From NCBI GenBank assembly GCA_907165275.2, contig OU015670.1, positions 6,103,501-6,167,500 on the forward strand: 64,000 nt of DNA, read 5' to 3'. Positions 20,730-33,028 of this stretch are shown one piece after another; within the stretch, counting starts at the first letter, position 1, and every line of letters starts with the position of its first letter. A model generated the notes under the pieces. The model ran no database searches, was not told the origin of the DNA, and saw only the letters and a list, made by a program, of their open reading frames with translations. A program made the translations under genes and the position numbers. Source of the DNA: Zygaena filipendulae. Lineage: Eukaryota; Arthropoda; Insecta; Lepidoptera; Zygaenidae.

Positions 20730-23700
20730 ATGAGCAGGTTTAATTTGCGGCAGCGACCCCGCATTAGTTATTATGAACCAGAAGAGCCAAACTTGGATGA
20801 GTATGTATGTAAGTACAAAATTACGAACAAATTGAATTTCTTGTTTTTTTGTGACTAATCCATGCTTAAGAAAAAGTTATAAAATCCTAACTTGGATTAG
20901 GTAGGTAAGCTGAGAAGTCGCATTTATTTTGAACAGTAGGTAATAGGTATGATATGCGTTTTTAACTTACAACAAACTTATCTTGAGCCGTTAAAATTAA
21001 TATTAATACCATGGACCAATTAAACTCCATGTTACCTATTACCTACTTGCCTTCTTATTACTTGGATATTCAATAAATTACTTTTACTTATATTTTTGTT
21101 ACATAAAAAAAGTATTCTATGTAGAGCGAGACACGTTTATTTAAGTGTTAATGAATATTTCAAATGTATAGACCAAATGTACCTAGGTATACAGTTTCAT
21201 CATAAATGTTGAGAGTTGAGACAGATATCTTAAGATTTCTGTACGTATTGTTTTACTATGGAAACTGAAGTCAGATGGTTTATTAAACTTATTTTTGTCA
21301 ACAGTTTGTACGGAATGTGCGGACTTCGTATACGAATACTGTGCAATACACGGCCCACTGCTGGTAATCCCTGATGATAAGGTATGTGGCGAAATAATGT
21401 TCGCGCCGAAAGCGTCGTAAGCTGTTTCCACCACGTTTGAAATTCCATGACAAAGTGCGCTGAATGCGACTCTATACCTATTAATTATTATAGGTACAAT
21501 CAATAGCAGGCGTCGCGTCGCCGTCTCATCACTCCGGTTGTGTTTTATTCACAACTAGCTGTCCCCCGCGGTTTCACCCGCGTGAATTTCGACATTCCCG
21601 CAGGAACTCCAAAGAATCCTAAATTACTCCTTATAACAACAGCTAATTAGCAGTGAAAGTCCCGTCAAAATTGGTCCAACCGGTTCGTAGATTCACCCGC
21701 GTGAGTTTCGGTATTGCCGCAGGATCTCTTTTGTCTTTATATCAGGATTAGGAACCTTTGCGGACGCAGGCAGATCAACCCGCCAAAGTTTCATTACAAT
21801 CGGACCAATGGTTTAGAAACGCATAGAGGACAGACACACAAGATTTTTATTTATAACTAGCTGTGCCCCGCGGTTTCACCCGCGTGAGTTTTGGGACCAG
21901 GAACCTTTGCGGACGCAGGCAGAACAACCCGTCATCACAACCGGACCAATGGTTTCGAAACGCATAGAGGATAGACGTACAAACATTTATTTTTGTTTAT
22001 AAAGGAGAAAGAAGATGTATTTTGCTGATCCCTCCTATAAATCTTGCGGAGCTTGTCAATTACCATCACAATTACTATTTTTTGTTCTCCTAGTTTATAA
22101 GTATGATCATTAAAAGACAGCGCTGCTGAGTTTCTTGTCAGTTCTTCTCAGCAGAGGACGTATTCCGAACTGACGGTAATTTATAGTTCTAAGAACCTGC
22201 TGACGATTACAAGTGATTGTAACCAATCCTAAGTAATAAATAGCTTTAGAATTTTGAATTTTTGAATTTTGAAACAAGTTCTTGGTCAAAACTAAGCCAC
22301 CACAAAAACCTTATGTGAATAAATATATTACATACATACATACATACAGTTATAGGAGGGATTCGGTTAGCCGACGCCTTTACCCTTCAAAGCTGGAAAT
22401 AGACACCATTTAATTGATCAACAGGTGCCGGCCAAGCCGAATTTCCCCCCATACGTGCCGCGCGCCGCCCTCACCATCCCGCACGAGTTCCTGCACCTAG
22501 CGCCCTCTATCATACCAGGTAGCTGTACCTCTCTTTATAGTTTACTAGCAATTTCACGCGGTTTCACCCGCGTTAGTTTCGGAGATTCCGCGGGTATTCC
22601 GAGATGAAAAGTACCCTATGTCCTTCTCTGTACTCCTGACAACGTGCATGCAAAATTTCATGATGATCAGTTGAGCAGTTGAGGCGTGAAAGCGTAACAA
22701 ACAAACAAACTCAATTTCGCATTTTTAATATTAGTAAGAATACCTGAAAGGCTAGTAGTAGCCAGTTGATGTAATATTTATCACGAAACAAACAGTGATG
22801 ATAGTTTTTATTAAAATAGCTGTGCCCCGCGGTTTCACCCGCGTGACTTTCGGAGTTACCGCGGGAACTATTTTTTTTTTTAAATAAAAGTCGCCTAAGT
22901 TACTCCTTGTAACATCAGCTATCTGCCAGTGAAAGTCCCGTTAAAATCGGTCCATCAGTTTCAGAGATTAGCCGGAACAAACAGACAGACAGGCAGAGAA
23001 AAATTTTAAGAATTGATTTTTTTTATGTAAATACCGTATACGGTATACATCTTAATATATGGACGCAGATAAGCAATACCATGTTAACCCACAAAATTAA
23101 GTTATTGATACAGAACGCTTTATTGAGAGTTAGAGAACGTTTTTTGGTTATGTGTTTACCTTATTACATTGTTTAAATATGTAACAAAATGTTGAACATA
23201 AAAAAATGTTGACACAAAATGGCGCTATAATTTTAAACCACGATTTACTCAAAATATCTCCAGTGTGGGTTAACACACTATTGCTTATCTATGTCCATAT
23301 ATAAATCACGTATCACGTTTGTCCGCGATGGACTCCGAAACTACTGAACGGATTTTGATAAAAAATTTTAACCGTTTATAATATGGTCCAACTTAAAAGA
23401 TAGGATAGTTTTTATCCCGGAATTCCCGAGGGAACTCCGGAATTAATGCGGGGAACAGCTAATCACCGTAAACTACTGTCGGGGTACAAAGAAGGACACA
23501 GGAACTCCGAAATTACCGCGGATGAAATCGCGGGGGACAGTGGTTATTATCCTCCTTGTGCTCCCCAACCCGAGGTGCCGGTGTGGGTGTGTTCAGCACG
23601 CTGACGTTGCCGCGCGGCGTGCGCTTCGGCCCGTACCGCGGGCAGCGCTCGCAAGATATCACCTCCATGTACTGCTGGCAGGTAATTTGGCAGGCCATTC

Positions 23701-26700
23701 GAGTATTACGTAAGCAGAATTTAAGTAATTATTAACTAAAATTATCCCTTCCCATTGTCAGCAAAAGTAATCAAAGCTTAAACCCCCCCCCCCCCCCCAT
23801 TTATAGTCTACTAGGTTTCCCCAACCAAACCAAACCATAAACATTGCATTGGAATTTTGAACAGCACTAATCCTGCTACTTCACATAAACCTTATTCACT
23901 ATGACCATAACAAGCCGCGTTAAGATAAGACGCCGCAAAAATTGTTTTTCCCTCACGATCAAAGAAGTTTCACTTTAAAAAAATAGATTTATAATGTGCG
24001 TTATGGTATACAGAATATCAATTTCTAATATTTTGGCATCTGGAGCAGTCGTAATTGTGTTTTTAGGACGCGCGTTATGGGCAAGGAATGTTGTTGGTCA
24101 TAGAGATCACAATAAACACAAAACTTGTTGTTTCCTGTGACCGCATGTAGATATACGACCGGAACAGGAAGCCGAGCCACGTGGTGGACGCGTCCGACGG
24201 CGGCAAGTCCAACTGGATGCGGTACGTGAACTGCGCGCGCCACTGGCACGAGCAGAACCTCGTCGCCTTCCAGTACCAGGGGCAGCTCTACTACAGGTGA
24301 GCGAGCGCGGACCGCATCAGGGTTGCCACACCACACGTTCCGTTACCTACGTCGACTGGATTGGATACGAAGGGTACAGGGGGAAAACATGTGATGTCAC
24401 AAAGACAGTATAAACTGAGAAAATTGCAAATAATTAAACTTTAAATCCGTGCAAACATTGCTTGTTATTACTATTTTTGAACGAAGATTACGCCGCGACT
24501 AAGCATGTTAGTTACTGCACAGAGTGTAATTGTGACGGTTTGTTCTATCACATGGAAACTATACAATGGCATTGCCAGTTTAAAAAACCTAAAAATTCGA
24601 CATCACATGTCTTCAGTATTAACGACATTCCTTCCCTTGTGGATTTCTTTTTTTTTTCTGAAATACCTAACTCAAAATCCTTTTAAATTTTTCTTCCTGA
24701 ATTTTTGTTTTCTCTTACGAAGTGTGAAAAAGTCAATCATTTCACTTAAGACTTTTACCAAGATTTCCGACTCTTCCAGAAAAGTTATTCAGCGATAACA
24801 TGGAATTGGTCCATGGCGATAATAAGACTTTCTGTAGATAAATTGTGCGGCTACGTAAAAGACACAGAATGTGAACGCGTATTAAGGTCCTTTTTTATCT
24901 ACAGACATTGAGCAGGCACCGACAGACGCCGTTTATTTACATCTGAGCGTGCCAGACGTGGCACATTATTCCAAAACCCAAATTAGGTACTCAGACCAAA
25001 TAAATTACCAATTATAATACACCAGGTAGCTGTTTGTCTCGCGGTTTTATTTGCATGAATTTCGATATTCCCTAGGGAACTCTTTGTTCCGAGATCAAAA
25101 GTGCCAGAGTAGGTACGTCAGAACTACTGAACCGACTGGGGTAATCCCACCCATACTTACAAACTTGACCTTTATATAATTACCTAGTGTTGAATACTTC
25201 ACTATTGTTTATAGAACTATCAAGACGATCCCCCGTTTCACCGAGCTGATGGTCTTCTACGGCATTGAATTCGCGAGTTCACTGAACATCGACCTGCGTA
25301 ATTACAACTCGCCTCCTGGATATGCTTACAAGCTGGGTAAGTAAGGCAAACTTTATTAAGTTGTTATTACGTTTTTCACTACTTTTTAGGCTAAGAGACT
25401 AAATCAAATCTTTTAAGTCTGTCATGTAGAACAATAGAATATCGCACCCTCAGAACGACAAGGGCTCAACTCAAAAATCCCGTTTTTTGGGAAATCGTAA
25501 TCAAAGATCAGAAAGTTTGAATTTATAACTTTGACAGTAATTATTTTACTCGATTTGAGTAAAATGAGAATATTTTAATTTTTTTTGGTAGAGTTTAAGT
25601 TGTGTTTTGTTGATAAATGTAAAAAAAAGTTATAGTTTGCAATACTTACAATTTTTAGCTTTTTTTAAAAAAAATTGGGATTTTTAAGCCTTTGTCATAC
25701 TGAAACGTATATTTTAAAAAAGAAATTTTCTATTTGTGCCTCTTTATTTGTAAAAATTAAAAGAAACATGTTCCCTATCTCTAAAAAGTTCTTTAAAATA
25801 CTAAACTTGTTACATTATTAAAGGACACATTTTAAAATAAACCTTTACTGTACTAAGGTTGAGCTGAATAAAACCTCTTACTTTATTAATGAAAAGACAT
25901 TTAATCGTTTCTGATTGAAAAAAATAAAAAAAGTCACTCTTCTTTATATTGAAACAAAACACTGTCAATTTCTACGTAATAGTATAAATGTTATTCAGTT
26001 AGAAAAATGATGGTTTATCGTTTTTGTGTAAGGACTAATACTACAAAACAACGGACAATCAAATATCATCTTGACATAATTATACCTTGGTATCTAAATA
26101 ACGTCATCATAGCTTACGTATGTATGTACGAGTACCTATTCTAACAGAGTGCCTGAATAGGTAGTACAATAAACAAACAAGGAATTATACACTCTTCGAA
26201 CTTATAATGTTCCTAACATAATATAAAATCTTTCACCAAAAATTAAACTCTGAGATCATCATTCCCTATAAAAATTAGCTTAACTAGGTAAGGAACTTGT
26301 AATTATTACTATTAGCGCTTAAACCTAGTTATCAGTCTTTGGTAAGGCACATTATAGATATTAAATAAACTAGTATCAAAATTGACCAGTAACGTAGTTC
26401 ACACATAAATAGCATCTAATCAACAAGATATATTCCAAGTAACATTATTATAAGTATTTCTTTTTGACACCTACACTAATAAATATAAACACATTTAGGT
26501 CACACTTAATAAAGATTTGTAAAAATAAGCATAATAGTGTGGTATCAAATTGTTTTCAACAAGGTAACTCAAGTCGTCGTGCTTTCGTTTCGATAAGTTT
26601 ATTGCCTTGGAATATGCTTTGGTCATCATTATATTTTCAATATCGGGCATCTTTCTTCTTTTGTTTCTCATGTCAACTCCGGTGAACTCAGTTTGACTGA

Positions 26701-29700
26701 AAGAGGTTTTAAAGTAAAACTTCAATAAATCTTGCTTTGTAAATTTGAGAATTTTTATGTCATTCCACGTCAAATTCTGTTTGTTCTCAGCTTCATTGAA
26801 ATTATAAGCCCAATTTTCTTGAAATTTTTTGAAATCCTTAAAAAAGTCAAAGGTTAATTCTTTGACGTTAAAGGGTTTTCCATTTTTTCGGGAATTTTTG
26901 ATTAGCATTACATACTGGCAAGGCGCATAGACAGGCCCGGATTTCTTGTGCCTCTGAATTTCTTTTTCAATCAGGCTGTGGACACTATCCCCTTCATTTT
27001 GTGTATGGCCTTTGATTAAATATTTCTGAGTGATTGAATATATATTTTGTAACTTATAAACCGCATATGAATATAGAGTTGTAATAAATTTGTTTTTGTT
27101 TTGTCCACAGCAGTTATCAGAATAAAAAGTAACATGAATAGCCTTGCCTTCGTGTTGAGCATTTAAAATTTCTAAATAATTCAGTATACACGATGCAATC
27201 TCATTGGCACCCCTTTGGGCTTGAGTTTCATCCCAAAAATATGAGTATACTTCGCTGTAAGCTCCAATGTCATGATGGTTGCTGTTATCCACGTTTACAT
27301 TTGATATTTTCTGTGATAATTCGACTATTGTGAAGTTAAGGCAATTTAGTTTTGACCTGTAATAAAATGCAGATGTGTCTCCACTAGGGCATTGCATAAC
27401 TGCTTGTAGATCAAAAACAGCAACAATGTGGGTTTCATCTACATTTTGTCGATCGATCAATTTCTCATTTCTAGACAGTTTTTTTTTCTTTTAAGTGCTT
27501 ATCGTACTTTTCTTGTAGTTGTAATTTTCTATCTGGTGGGGCTAGTTCGTATTCAAAGCATAAGTCACATCTGTCTTTTTTCGGTTGGAAAAATCCTAGA
27601 TTGAAATCTTTATTAAAAATGTCATAGTAGAGCCAGTAGAGACACGAAGGTTTTCCTGCGTCTCGTTGATCTTTGTCAAAGTCCCTCCACAAATCCTTTA
27701 TTGTCTTTTCTCCACCGATGTATTCACGAGAAGTGGAAGACCTCAAGTAATGAGATTCAATCCTAGGTATGGAATTGATATGGTTCCTTATGTCTTCAAT
27801 TAACTTTGGATCAATCTTCTTCCTGTTTTCTTCATTTTTACCACGTTGATCTTTCTCTATGAACCCCTGCGCATCTGTTTTATTCTTTACTGTTCGAATG
27901 ACTTTGTCACAGATGTCTAATGTATTTATGAAGAAACATTTGCAGACCCTAACTTTTATGCTATTTACTGTAAAATAAAATGCGCAATTAGGGTTTCTTG
28001 GTCTTTCTGCGTTTGTGTATTTATATTTAGGTTTCACTTCAACCATTGAATTTCGAATAAAAGATCGTTGCAATTCAATATCACTTAATCCCCAGTAAGA
28101 TTTGAATATAGTTTTTCTGTCAGCTTCACTAATGTTAACTGCACATTTGAGTCTACATTTGTTTGTACAGGGTTTTTTTACACAACGAGCAGGAACTATT
28201 TTCTTAGATTTTGCGTGAGAAACGTATTCTTTACCAGTATTTCGCAAAGTCTTTGCTATGTTTTGTTTCCAGGCTTGGGGATTTCTTTGACGCTTGCGGG
28301 ATTTCCTTGTAACATTCAAGTCTGTGGCGGCTGCTGTCCCTACTGGTGAAGTTGCTCTTGGCGCTGATGATGGCCCTGCTGGGTCAGAGCTTGATGAGCT
28401 TAAGCTGCTATTGCTGCTGCTATTACTGCTACTGCTACTAGAACATGATCTCCTACAAACAATTTCAAGACGTGAACGAGGTCTTCTTCTGTATGTAGGG
28501 TCAGCGTCGCTTAAATCTGCATCACTTTCGTCTGTGTTTATAGGAGATATGCGGTAGTCTTTCGGTGACCGAATTGTAGCGTGATAGACACCTTTTGATG
28601 TTGAAGGTTCCTCAAGCATTGAGTGCGTGTCATCTCCATGACGAGATGAGGAAGTACCAGGAGAAGGTGAACTACCCAAACCGCCTAGGATGGTATTTTT
28701 TGGGTAAATTGCCTCGCATTTATCAGTTAAAGGTGATTGCTGTAACAGGAAATTAATTATAAGTTAATAATAATTATTATTTTTTACTATATTCTACGAA
28801 AATAAAATTCCCTAATTCAAAAAATAATAAAGCAACTTTACTGCCTCGTTATCATTTCGATAGTGTTGTTGTTTGTCAGTACTTTCTGGCAGGGTTATTA
28901 GTGGCAAGCTATGTTTTTCCTGAGGATTTTCTTCACATTCTTTTTGTAATTCATCAACTTGAAATTTCAGCCTTTTTCTAGTAATGGAAATGGCTTCTGG
29001 CTGCAAATAATAATGGAAAAGGAAAGGATACATCACTTTGTACTCAAGCATAAAGTCAGATATACATGCGTACATTTAACTCGCGACGAACTCTTCTTTT
29101 ACTTAACTAATATAATTAGAGAATTATAGGTGGCTACGCCATCGCCTAACATCTTCCTAATATAATATAGATAGTAAGCTGCAATTACAATTCGGTACAT
29201 AAATAATAGGATTTCACAAATATTAATAAGGTACAGTAGGTAGGTACCGACCCTACTAGCGTTTTTTCTTTCGTTACGTAACTCTCGCAGGTACTTCCGA
29301 TAACAGTCACTTTTTTGTGGTGTAGCTTCGATCACTGAAGGACTTGATGTATGAACAGTTTCAGTTTCTGAGTCTTCCTGCAAAAACAGTAACAAATTTT
29401 AATGCACGTTATACACACAATTGACCACAATATCAAATGCTAGGCAAGGTTTCGCATTAATAGCAATCATTACCTGCAACCTGAGTTACACAAAAATAGT
29501 AATTAAAACATCCCGAAGGTACTTGCCAAACTTATCTTCCGCTTTCTCTGAGCTCCATTCTCAATATTCTCATCAAATGAATCGAGACGATCGCTGTTCG
29601 TTTCACTCTATAAAAAATGTTTGTATGAAAACAATAACACATGAGCTTAGTTAATAGGATAGTAAATTTATATTGAAGTCTGTATTTAAGGCTTAATTAA

Positions 29701-32700
29701 TTATCTAAAAACTGGTAGGTATTAATTTCATAGAGGTACAAACCACTACGTAGTAAGGTCCAGGTTCGAGACACATAGATGTATCCTCATCTTTATCATT
29801 CCTGGATAAAACGTTCAATTTATCTACCTTCAATTGCTCATTTCTATGCAACTGCTCTAATATTTTATCAGCTCTTTTCATTTTTCTGAAACAGATTGGG
29901 ACACAAATACTATTTAGTAATTTAATTTTCAGTAAAATATAGTACAATTTCATAATGAGACCGATAACCACTATTGTCACATGTAACTAAAAAGACTCAA
30001 ATAAAAAAAAATACTTTAAAGTGAATGACTTATTAGAACGAAAGTAACACATTTCAAATTAGAGATTATAACCATACGTTTTTTTAATCGATAACAGACT
30101 CAATTTTGTTTACTACTTTTTAGTTCGCATAGTATTAGGTATGAAAAGGGCATATTCACAAGTAAGTCCCACTAACATAATCTTAATTCCATGTTCTAAA
30201 GACCTATATTCAAAAGTGCCTTTTCTATATTAAAGATTGCTATTGTACTTACCGATTTGACTAAGTCATAGAAAGGTGTAATTAGTTTTGAGCCTGTACA
30301 CAACTGAACTTGCGACGTCTTGTCCGTTTCACCTTTGGCACATAACTGAATGCATTCATTTCGTACTGAACGGGGAGGGTGAAAAGTACTGGTGTAAAAG
30401 AGACGGAAATATATTTGAGCTTCTTCTATCTTAAATACGCCTTTATTTTAATATTCATCAAATAGAACATACATTTTTAAGTCTCTCTACGATCTTAATC
30501 CATTTTCGTAAAATTTTGAGTTGAGCCCCTATCGTTCTGAAGGTGCGAATTATATTGGACACGTATTGTTTTTTTTTACGTAGGCACTTCTCTAGTTTGT
30601 ATTATTTTCTGTGTTTTATAACTTACCAAAACACTGTGATAAAAACATGAGTTTTTTTGTCAGAGATCCAATCAACTCTACCATAACCTCATTAGGGTAC
30701 CTACTTGCTGGTCTCTCGTCTCCGCGGTTTTATGCACGTTTCAGTTTCCTCTCCTTGCAGGTTAAAAAAAAACATAAATACATAGGTAATACCTACCTAC
30801 CATTATAATTTTTATTTTGAAAAGTAGAATTTCTATGACTTCAAAATTCAAATAAAAAATGATGTCACCTACTTCTGTACTAACTTTCACACGCTTTCCG
30901 TTACGGGTTGAATTCTTTTTGTAAATGGTTTCGACTTGGTTTCTACATTATAAATGGTTGCTTTTTGCCAATTTCATATTCCTAATCCTAACTACAGTAG
31001 TTTCTGAACGAAGATGAAGTCAGGGAGGGCTCTTTTTGAACTATGTACCTATAATAGATTTTAACTTACTTAACTTTTTTTTTTTTCTTGTCGAAATTTC
31101 AACTTTATGAACTTACACATAAAGTCGGAATTATGATTGAGAGAAAACTCAATATGAGATTAAAATAATAATAATCCTTGTCCTTACTATAAATGCGAAA
31201 GTGAGTTTGTTTGTTAGATACGCTTACACGCTCAACCGATCATCATCAAATTTTGCATACACGTTGTCAAGGGTATCTACTGAGAAGGACATAGGGCACT
31301 TTTTATCCCGGAATTCGTTCTGAATCTCCGAAATAACGCGAGTATAACTGCATTAGATTTTGCATACTACACGTCAGGTGTAGGTACTTTTATATCGGAA
31401 TTCCCGCGGGATCTCCGTATTTAACGCGGGTGAAGCCGCGGCGAATAGCTAGTCTAAAATAATTCTTTGAAACCTTTTGAATAAAAACGATTTTATTTTT
31501 ACATTGTTTTACTTTTATGGTTCTTCTTTTCACTTACTTATTACTAAAAGAGATCTTTGTTTTACCAGGATCGCTTGTTATCAAAAAACGTAAACCAGAC
31601 GAAGTGAACAAAACTACATCCGATTTGAACAACAATAAAACATGTGAGCAGGATACCGCCAAATGTGATATGCGAAAAAATGATAACCAAGATGCTCAAA
31701 ATAAAATCTGTGTGCCTAATGAAGAATGTTCTGCCAGAAACAAATCTACTGGTTTCAACGAACAAATAGTTCAAAAAGACAACATGAAAACTCTGTCGCA
31801 TCATAAGAACACAGAAGAAACGTATACAAAAAGAAGAACAGGAAAAGAAGAAAATACCAGTACCGTATTAATACGTAACGAAACAATCAACCATAATAGT
31901 TATTTTATTTGTAACCAATGTGACGTACATTTTGAAACAAAATCAACGTTAATTTCACATTTAAATACTCACGTCACTAAATTATTGCCACACAGTGATG
32001 TATATTTTTATTGTAGCGTATGTAATTATAAAACTGTAACTCGAGAATCATTGGACAGACATTTAAAGATGCACGATAAAAAAAGACGTTACATGTGTAA
32101 CGTGTGTCAATATAACTTTACATCCAAACAGTATTTAGAATCTCATATGAGAACACATACAGGGGAGAAGCCGTACTCATGTAACTTGTGTCCATACAAG
32201 AGTGCCCATAATCTTGCTTTAAAAATTCATATGAGCACACATACAGGGGAGAAGCCGTACTCATGTAACTTGTGTCCATACAAGAGTGCCCATAATCTTG
32301 CTTTAAAAATTCATATGAGCACACATACAGGGGAGAAGTCGTACTCATGTAACTTGTGTCCATACAAGAGTGTTACAAATAGTCATTTAAAAACTCATAT
32401 GAGAACACATACAGGGGAGAAGCCGTACTCATGTAACTTGTGTCCATACAAGAGCGCCCGAAAGGGTTATTTAAAAATTCATATGAAAACACATACAGGG
32501 GAGAAGCCGTACTCATGTGACTTGTGTCAATACAAGAACGCCCAAAAGAGTAATTTAAAAACTCATATGAGCACACATACAGGGGAGAAGCCGTACTCAT
32601 GTAACTTGTGTCCATACAAGAGTGCCCATAATCTTGCTTTAAAAATTCATATGAGCACACATACAGGGGAGAAGTCGTACTCATGTAACTTGTGTCCATA

Positions 32701-32938
32701 CAAGAGTGTTACAAATAGTCATTTAAAAACTCATATGAGAACACATACAGGGGAGAAGCCGTACTCATGTAACTTGTGTCCATACAAGAGCGCCCGAAAG
32801 GGTTATTTAAAAACTCATATGAAAACACATACAGGGGAGAAGCCGTACTCATGTAACTTGTGTCCATACAAGAACGCCCAAAAGAGTAATTTAAAAACTC
32901 ACATGAGAACACATACGGGGGAGAAGCCGTACTCATGA
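20730..32938 (+). CDS. PRDM9-like PR/SET-domain protein with a 12-finger C2H2 array, 7 exons, 664 aa
   Basis: Predicted nuclear histone H3 lysine methyltransferase with DNA-binding fingers. Exons: 20730-20808, 21305-21381, 22425-22518, 23575-23681, 24151-24296, 25215-25336, 31569-32938 (1995 bp, frame kept at every junction). Residues 1-26 hold an LRQR stretch like that preceding the knuckle in vertebrate PRDM9. The zinc knuckle C28, C31, C39, H42 precedes HGP. The PR/SET domain (about 53-205) contains RFGPYRG, NWMRYVNCAR, EQNLVAFQYQ, YYRT and ELMVFYG; the usual Trp of the WYG motif is Phe here, but the Tyr is kept. A basic linker (209-320) leads to 12 C2H2 fingers (323-662), nine of them in an 84-bp array. 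No KRAB or SSXRD domain is visible. Exon 6 ends CTG-G with phase 1 and the finger exon starts GA-TCG, joining to Gly. If intron 6 is retained the protein stops at once (KLGK), giving a finger-less form. Catalytic activity is inferred from the family. Confidence 0.85.
21554..22000 (-). mobile_element. Helitron-like copies in PRDM intron 2
   Basis: Two reverse copies begin CTAGCTGTCCCCCGCGGTTT (21554) and CTAGCTGTGCCCCGCGGTTT (21857). Both contain GGACGCAGGCAGA..AACCCG, a variant interior absent from most other copies, so they form a subfamily. Confidence 0.6.
22546..23540 (-). mobile_element. Run of three Helitron-like copies in PRDM intron 3
   Basis: Reverse copies at about 22546-22740 (near complete, ends TTTAATATTAGTAAGAAT) and 22817-23010, and a further mixed piece at 23300-23540 with CCGCGGATGAAATCGCGGGG just before exon 4 (23575). 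Between them the sequence is AT-rich. Confidence 0.6.
23682..24150. other. PRDM intron 4
   Basis: Contains a run of 16 C (23783-23798) and otherwise AT-rich sequence without a recognised element. Confidence 0.5.
24297..25214. other. PRDM intron 5
   Basis: AT-rich with a degenerate reverse Helitron-like piece at about 25026-25150. The open frames at 24462-24800 overlap each other in two frames and show no domain, so I treat them as chance. Confidence 0.45.
25337..26494. other. 5' part of the 6.2-kb PRDM intron 6
   Basis: Very AT-rich with homopolymer runs. A short block, CCCTCAGAACGACAAGGGCTCAACTCAAAA (25448-25477, quoted here as two halves: CCCTCAGAACGACAAG and GGCTCAACTCAAAA), recurs in inverse near 30510-30550, bracketing the nested antisense gene. 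Confidence 0.4.
26495..29881 (-). pseudogene. Transposase-like gene nested antisense in the PRDM intron, one frameshift
   Basis: Minus-strand exons, all phase 0: 29750-29881 (ATG at 29879-29881), 29527-29607 (possible GC donor), 29252-29377 (weak donor), 28842-29000, 26495-28739. The protein has a Ser-rich acidic segment, a basic stretch, a Cys cluster (CVKKPCTNKCRLKC) and later DLQAVMQCP, FYSDNCCGQNKN and KGHTQNEGDS. The SDNCxGQNKN motif recalls the arthropod DUF7869-type family, which looks like a captured RNase H-fold transposase; that family name is from memory. The frame breaks once at a run of nine A (plus-strand T, 27479-27487): one side stops after KEKKTV, the other resumes with LSRNEK. 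This could be true inactivation or a homopolymer sequencing error, since both halves are otherwise long and intact. No terminal inverted repeats were found. Confidence 0.65.
31181..31452 (+). mobile_element. Complete Helitron-like element before the PRDM finger exon
   Basis: Runs from TCCTTACTATAAATGCGAAA to GAATAGCTAG followed by T, with the interior partly duplicated. It ends 116 bp upstream of the finger exon acceptor. Confidence 0.65.
32174..32929 (+). repeat. Nine-unit, 84-bp C2H2 finger minisatellite
   Basis: Nine tandem 84-bp units, each coding a 28-residue finger starting YSCNLCPYKS, with TGEK-type linkers. Units at 32258-32593 and 32594-32929 are two copies of the same four-finger block, and the unit at 32174 repeats the first finger of that block. 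Units differ mainly at helix positions -1 to 3 and 6. The next unit is disrupted by a 4-bp insertion that creates the stop codon at 32936-32938; a finger remnant continues to about 32995. Confidence 0.97.
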
Positions 32939-33022
32939 AGGTAACTTGTGTCCATACAAGAGTGCCCAAAAGAGTCATTTAAAAATTCATATAATATGTA
33001 TAGATAGAAAACATACAGAGTA

Positions 33023-33028
33023 AATAAA
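33023..33028 (+). terminator. Candidate poly(A) signal of the PRDM9-like gene
   Basis: AATAAA occurs 85 bp after the stop codon, within TAAATAAATAATGC. It lies just before a Helitron-like repeat at about 33055-33238. Confidence 0.4.

Noticed and set aside
24462..24798. Overlapping open frames in PRDM intron 5
   Set aside because: Two frames overlap, composition is low-complexity AT-rich and there are no domains or splice support.
28294..28557. Leu-rich open frame on the plus strand
   Set aside because: Mirror of the Ser-rich segment of the nested antisense gene.
32174..32929. Regularly repeated units resembling a CRISPR array
   Set aside because: Units are adjacent 84-bp coding repeats without spacers, in a eukaryotic gene.
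32118..32978. Long open frames on the minus strand opposite the finger array
   Set aside because: They are mirror products of the 84-bp repeat lacking stops; no start context or domain.
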